Below are positions 60,905 to 64,000 of a DNA stretch of 64,000 nucleotides, in pieces. This DNA comes from an uncultured Amphritea sp. Lineage in GTDB: Bacteria > Pseudomonadota > Gammaproteobacteria > Pseudomonadales > Balneatricaceae. Location of the stretch: NCBI RefSeq assembly GCF_937127095.1, contig NZ_CAKZLP010000004.1, positions 1 to 64,000 of the forward strand, written 5' to 3'. The notes beneath the pieces were generated by a model. The model ran no database searches. It was not told the origin of the DNA and worked only from the letters and a program-made list of their open reading frames with translations. A program made the position numbers and the translations under genes. Positions within the stretch are counted from its first letter, which is position 1. Every line of letters starts with the position of its first letter.

Positions 60905-61795
60905 TTACAGCCTAAAACTCACAATTTCATCGAATAAGATATCCATCTTGTGACCGTCAGGGTGAAGTACAGCCACATATCCCGGAAACACCTCTGTAAC
61001 TTTTCCGGTGAATTTTTCACTATGAGGTGCGTCTGTATGATCAGGACGGTTTACATCACCGGTGGTCCCAGGTTTTAAATAACTCATGAACAGCTGATCA
61101 GCCTTTTTTAAGACCCCTTTCAAGTTGATTCGTGCTATTTCAGAGTACTTAACATCGTGGTGAGACTTACCAGTAAACAGACATACTGATCGTGGGTGAA
61201 TCTCAGTCACGATACCGGTAAATGCGGTAACATAATTTGAGTCGCCATCCGGTTCAGAGGTTGTAACTTTCATACCGAAATCCAGATGCTCTGGTTTGAA
61301 TTCGCTACACGTTTCGATGATAGACCACTCATCCCGGTTTAACTCTCTCCGGCCATAGCTACTCAGCAGCTTGCCGTCACCGCCATCGTGCGCGTATCCA
61401 ACGGTTAGCCCATCCATATGAAGGATCTTTAGAGTAGAGCCGTGAGGGTAGGCCTCCGGCTCTTCCAGGATTGGAATGGCTGCTTTGATAGGAGCGTCTA
61501 TTGAATGAACGTTTCCTTTACTGAATCCCAGCTCTTGAAAGACACGACTCATAACGCAGAGGTAATGATCAGTCTCAATAGTAGTTGCTTGACTGTCTAT
61601 CAGTTTGTTTAAGCCGCCAATTACATGCTGCTCAAAACCAGACAGGCAAAATTCTGATTTCAGTTCAGGATTAGCCCCAGTCTGATGACGGATATCTAAA
61701 TCTATCAGCTGCACTAACTGTTTAATGATATCCAGGCTATCCGAGTGCTCTCGTTTGAGCTTAGTGACTAAGTATTCTTGATTGACCAGTTTCAT
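60905..61795 (-). CDS. hypothetical protein with two SH3-like repeats (296 aa)
   Basis: Not recognised. The C-terminal half contains two similar small beta units: FTGIVTEIHPRSVCLFTGKS then DVKYSEIARINL (about 190-225), and FTGKVTEVFPGYVAVLHPDG then DILFDEIVSFRL (about 260-296), probably SH3-like barrels. The N-terminal 120 residues are helical. It starts at GCGAGGACAACACC-ATG and carries leader hairpin copy 2 exactly 25 nt upstream. Confidence 0.65.
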   Translation of the reverse strand: MKLVNQEYLVTKLKREHSDSLDIIKQLVQLIDLDIRHQTGANPELKSEFCLSGFEQHVIGGLNKLIDSQATTIETDHYLCVMSRVFQELGFSKGNVHSIDAPIKAAIPILEEPEAYPHGSTLKILHMDGLTVGYAHDGGDGKLLSSYGRRELNRDEWSIIETCSEFKPEHLDFGMKVTTSEPDGDSNYVTAFTGIVTEIHPRSVCLFTGKSHHDVKYSEIARINLKGVLKKADQLFMSYLKPGTTGDVNRPDHTDAPHSEKFTGKVTEVFPGYVAVLHPDGHKMDILFDEIVSFRL

Positions 61796-61820
61796 GGTGT
61801 TGTCCTCGCAGAGAATAAGG

Positions 61821-61839
61821 TGATCGGGTAGGACGATCA
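61821..61839 (-). promoter_or_regulatory. UCCUACC leader hairpin, copy 2
   Basis: In the mRNA: UGAUCG-UCCUACC-CGAUCA, a perfect 6-bp stem with the same loop as copy 1 but a different stem, 25 nt before the start codon. Confidence 0.8.
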
Positions 61840-61845
61840 GTAAGG

Positions 61846-62133
61846 TTAAGTGCCTTGATGAAAGAGAATGTAGCTACAGTTCTGTTCAAGAGCGTTTTGT
61901 ATAACAGGCTTTAATCGCTCAGGGATATCGTTGTCGTTAGACTCATTTTCAATAACGGATACGTTTAGCAAGAATTCCCAAATGCCATGACTTCCATTCT
62001 GGGTATGCTTGTAGCTTGCTTTCTCTTCTACCCATTCCCATTCAGTGACTTCGTCTGGCGTGTCGTAGTCGCCTACAACATCTACCATGCAAACGTCATA
62101 AACCTGCGTATTACCTTTAACTAGCGTCATCAT
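61846..62133 (-). CDS. small acidic protein (95 aa)
   Basis: Not recognised. 17 acidic against 5 basic residues (for example VVGDYDTPDEVTEWEWVEEK), so a DNA-mimic or anti-defence role is conceivable but unproven. It starts after GCGAGGG; leader hairpin copy 3 lies 28 nt upstream. It ends 6 bp before hairpin copy 2. Confidence 0.65.
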   Translation of the reverse strand: MMTLVKGNTQVYDVCMVDVVGDYDTPDEVTEWEWVEEKASYKHTQNGSHGIWEFLLNVSVIENESNDNDIPERLKPVIQNALEQNCSYILFHQGT

Positions 62134-62161
62134 AGCTTTGTGCCCTCGCTTTAATTTTGAT

Positions 62162-62181
62162 AGACCGGGTAGGATCGGTCG
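62162..62181 (-). promoter_or_regulatory. UCCUACC leader hairpin, copy 3
   Basis: In the mRNA: CGACCG-AUCCUACC-CGGUCU; five pairs plus a mismatched outer pair, 28 nt before the start codon. Confidence 0.75.
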
Positions 62182-62490
62182 GTGTGTCTATTTAATATAG
62201 GTAATATATGTTCTAAAAACAAGGTAAAAAACGCATAAATAGGTATTTTATGTGCTGGTGGTCGGATTTTAAGAAAAGCCGGGGTGGTTTTATGTCAGAG
62301 ACCTCGCTCCTCCAGGATCTCCACCAGCTGCTCAGGATCGTTTTGGTGCGGGGGAGGGGATTGCATTGCTTATTCTCAAAATGCGGGTGTCGCTGCTGTG
62401 AGAGCCTTTGAATAAGCTAAACATGCCTGAATCTACAAGGTGGTGAAGTGCTGCACCTGGCGCATAGTTTTGATTCACCAAGAGCATAAG
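62182..62490. other. gene-free stretch upstream of the acidic-gene operon
   Basis: About 310 bp without a supported gene. The first ~60 bp are AT-rich and probably hold the leftward promoter for the three hairpin-led genes. The remainder shows no repeat, hairpin or frame that I would defend. Confidence 0.4.
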
Positions 62491-62520
62491 AAAAACGCCC
62501 GGGACGAAACGGGGCGTTTT
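62491..62520 (-). terminator. intrinsic terminator
   Basis: On the minus strand AAAACGCCCC-GTTTCGTC-CCGGGCGTTTTT; it ends the XRE-like gene transcript just downstream of its stop. Confidence 0.8.
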
Positions 62521-62527
62521 GATCGAA

Positions 62528-62809
62528 TTAGGATTTAGGGAAGTGAGTAATGCGCCCTGTTTCATCAAACTGGATTGTTTCCAGCTTGACTCCCTGTTTG
62601 GCCAGTTCACACAGTACCTGCATTAACAAGGCTTCAGTTTTGGTAATGCCGCGGCCTTCGCGGCCATTCACCTTGTCATCCACCTTATGCCGGTGAGACC
62701 GTGTTAGCTCCCCCAGGTTCAGTAACCGGGCCAGCTCCGCACTCTCTAGTCCCAGCTCCTCATAACATCCCTGATAGATAGCTAAACGGTCTTCTTTACT
62801 CGATGGCAT
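62528..62809 (-). CDS. hypothetical protein, HTH-like (93 aa)
   Basis: AAGGA six bases before this ATG fixes the start. GLESAELARLLNLGELTRSH (about 21-40) resembles a helix-turn-helix; the rest is a helix and a short hairpin. Possibly a small repressor acting on the divergent promoter region to its right. Not recognised as a family. Confidence 0.6.
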   Translation of the reverse strand: MPSSKEDRLAIYQGCYEELGLESAELARLLNLGELTRSHRHKVDDKVNGREGRGITKTEALLMQVLCELAKQGVKLETIQFDETGRITHFPKS

Positions 62810-62924
62810 ACTCATTCCTTAACCGGCTTTGAGTTGTTCAAATTCCCGTAACTCAGGGGGCGGTAAGATCCCCACATGAGTACACAGCTGCAAGGCCGCA
62901 AACTAGTTAAAATAGATTTAATTA

Positions 62925-62965
62925 CCTGTTTATGGTAATTATAAGTTGTAAACAGGGTGTATAAT
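62925..62965 (+). promoter_or_regulatory. promoter with palindromic operator for the 63.0-kb gene
   Basis: Inverted repeat CCTGTTTA (62925-62932) / TAAACAGG (62949-62956) followed by TATAAT (62960-62965). The divergent small HTH protein is a plausible ligand. Confidence 0.6.
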
Positions 62966-62986
62966 ACCTATAATTAAATTGTTGAA

Positions 62987-63005
62987 AGGTTGTCCTACCC
63001 AACCT
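62987..63005 (+). promoter_or_regulatory. UCCUACC leader hairpin, copy 4
   Basis: In the mRNA: AGGUUG-UCCUACC-CAACCU, a perfect 6-bp stem with the invariant loop, 30 nt before the start codon. This copy serves a rightward gene, so the element is strand-specific and follows the mRNA. Confidence 0.8.
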
Positions 63006-63035
63006 GATTATTTAAGTTAATGCGAGGATTGAACG

Positions 63036-63386
63036 ATGAGTTTAATAACAGATTCCCTGATTGTGCTTGAACACTTCTACGAGTGCGAAGGCAACTTTCG
63101 CCGTTGCTCTGAGGCGTACCGCTCTGCTAATGGTTCGCATGAATGGCGTGATCGTATTGCTGAAATAGGGGAAAGTTTTAATAGTGCTTACATAGAAGTC
63201 AGCAAGCTTACTACTGACGGTCTGTCTGAAGCGCTTGAAGAGAAATTTGGTTGCTGGGACTTTGAAGCGGTACCGGCGATGTTAGAGGACTTCTACGACC
63301 GGCCAGAAGCTGATCACCAGTATTCAATGGATCATTCAGATGCTGTAGAGCTGTTTAAAAAGTTTCTAGCGCTTGCTCAGGAGTAG
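63036..63386 (+). CDS. small acidic protein (116 aa)
   Basis: Not recognised. About 25 acidic against 10 basic residues, helical (LEEKFGCWDFEAVPAMLEDF). It starts after GCGAGGATTGAACG and carries leader hairpin copy 4. The charge and setting recall DNA-mimic anti-restriction proteins of plasmid leading regions, but no ArdA signature is present. Confidence 0.7.
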   Translation: MSLITDSLIVLEHFYECEGNFRRCSEAYRSANGSHEWRDRIAEIGESFNSAYIEVSKLTTDGLSEALEEKFGCWDFEAVPAMLEDFYDRPEADHQYSMDHSDAVELFKKFLALAQE

Positions 63387-63408
63387 GCTGCTGATTGGTG
63401 TTTTGAGT

Positions 63409-63433
63409 AAACCCGCCCAGTGCGGGTTTTATA
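63409..63433 (+). terminator. intrinsic terminator
   Basis: AAACCCGC-CCAGT-GCGGGTTTTAT after the acidic gene. Confidence 0.85.
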
Positions 63434-63454
63434 TTCTAGTCGGGTGGGCGTTGC

Positions 63455-63922
63455 ATGTTTGAAGATACTGAGTTGGGTCAGAAGGTTGCCGGTGCCAAAA
63501 CGTGGCGGCAGTTGTTCGCTGCCGTTTACGCCGCTCGGGAGGTGAACACTCCTGATGGTGCCGGATTGTACTTTAGCAACTGGCGGATCTGTAACCCTGA
63601 AAAAGCAGCGCTCCGAATTCACCGGATTCGTGACGGGGAGCTGGGTCTTCAACACATCACCCGTAACTATGGTCTGCGTATGAAAGTCTCCGAACTGATG
63701 AATCCGCCGGTAGGCGAAGTAGGGGAGTGCGGTATGCAGCTGGGTTTTGACCAATGGCCTTCAGAAGTGAGGGTGGTGTATCGCAACGATAACTGCTGCC
63801 TGCATGTTGGCTCTATCACCAATCTAACTTCTATACCGGTATTTATTGAGCGTAAGACATTCGAGTTGTCAGAAGCTGATCGCTGTATGATTGCTGGTTA
63901 TATTGACCAGTTATGTTGTTAA
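63455..63922 (+). CDS. hypothetical protein (155 aa)
   Basis: Not recognised. A well-formed frame with GTGGGCG before the ATG. Aromatic and cysteine residues are scattered (SNWRICNPEKAAL, NDNCCLHVG). It is soluble, with a mixed alpha/beta appearance, and is followed 11 bp later by another start codon. Confidence 0.6.
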   Translation: MFEDTELGQKVAGAKTWRQLFAAVYAAREVNTPDGAGLYFSNWRICNPEKAALRIHRIRDGELGLQHITRNYGLRMKVSELMNPPVGEVGECGMQLGFDQWPSEVRVVYRNDNCCLHVGSITNLTSIPVFIERKTFELSEADRCMIAGYIDQLCC

Positions 63923-63933
63923 GGGATCTTGTA

Positions 63934-64000
63934 ATGAAAGAAAGGATTATGAGTTTTTATATATGTCTACGCCGTAGGTTTGGTCTTAAATGTCCGGGTG
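63934..64000 (+). CDS. partial gene running off the window
   Basis: AAGGGA seven bases before an ATG opens a frame beginning MKERIMSFYICLRRRFGLKC that continues past the edge. Too short to identify. Confidence 0.5.
   Translation, partial: MKERIMSFYICLRRRFGLKCPG

Noticed and set aside
62332..62610. 92-codon minus-strand frame
   Set aside because: It runs through an intrinsic terminator and out of frame over a better supported gene.
62941..62957. AAGTTGTAAACAGG as a Ter site
   Set aside because: The match to the Ter core breaks after GTTGTAA, and the sequence is better explained as one arm of a promoter palindrome.

Overview
The window looks like part of a large, low-copy, probably self-transmissible plasmid of a gammaproteobacterium. 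Evidence for a plasmid: an iteron origin with its own initiator (about 48.35-50.08 kb), a ParA/ParB partition operon (52.1-54.1 kb), a plasmid-type DnaG primase, a KorA/TrfB-like repressor, and a type IVb thin-pilus operon of the kind carried by IncI-like conjugative plasmids. Evidence for a gammaproteobacterium: a CTG-N10-CAG LexA box, CsrA, RdgC- and Tus-type proteins. The genus cannot be fixed from the sequence, and no rRNA, complete tRNA, insertion sequence or CRISPR array was seen. No conjugative relaxase or T4SS gene lies inside the window.

Layout. 0-2.2 kb: a leftward operon with a Tus-like replication-fork-trap protein and a LysM-like microprotein. 2.2-3.0 kb: a non-coding, dyad-rich, AT-rich repeat region. 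3.9-11.8 kb: a complete Wadjet (JetABCD) anti-plasmid system with a divergent WYL regulator. 12.1-18.2 kb: a defence operon of adenine-type DNA methyltransferase, DEAD-box helicase and GIY-YIG nuclease. 18.4-25.7 kb: housekeeping and regulatory genes (KorA-like, an SOS-controlled UmuD'-like protein, zinc-ribbon proteins, CsrA, an 1112-residue orphan and a small XRE repressor). 25.8-32.8 kb: a toxin-antitoxin and small-gene island (HigBA, a type III TenpIN-like RNA-antitoxin system, HipBA, an SRAP/YedK protein, several microproteins). 32.8-45.0 kb: a leftward pil operon (two PilL/TcpQ-like proteins, PilN, O, P, Q, R, S, a PilT-like ATPase, three tandem PilV-like adhesins). 45-50 kb: RdgC, primase, origin and Rep. 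50-54.6 kb: a secreted nuclease, parA, parB. 54.6-64 kb: mostly leftward small accessory genes, including a [2Fe-2S] ferredoxin, a degenerate recombinase-like protein, a large polyvalent ART/metallopeptidase-like protein, and several small acidic proteins.

Three regulatory signals not explained by standard annotation tie the plasmid together. (1) A dispersed operator of the form TTCATAT-N9-ATATGAA occurs eight times, upstream of or over the starts of the tus operon, the 3.0-kb gene, the XRE/1112-residue operon, the pil operon, rdgC/primase, parA and its divergent neighbour, the ferredoxin and the polyvalent gene. The XRE protein at 25.4 kb is the best candidate repressor. (2) A 5'-leader hairpin with an invariant UCCUACC loop and covarying stems lies 25-30 nt upstream of four genes at 60.8-63.0 kb, each with the same GCGAGG Shine-Dalgarno. 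(3) A 23-bp palindrome, AAAAGTTGCC-N3-GGCAACTTTT, is repeated four times within 4.5 kb of parAB and may be the centromere, although three copies also look like terminators.
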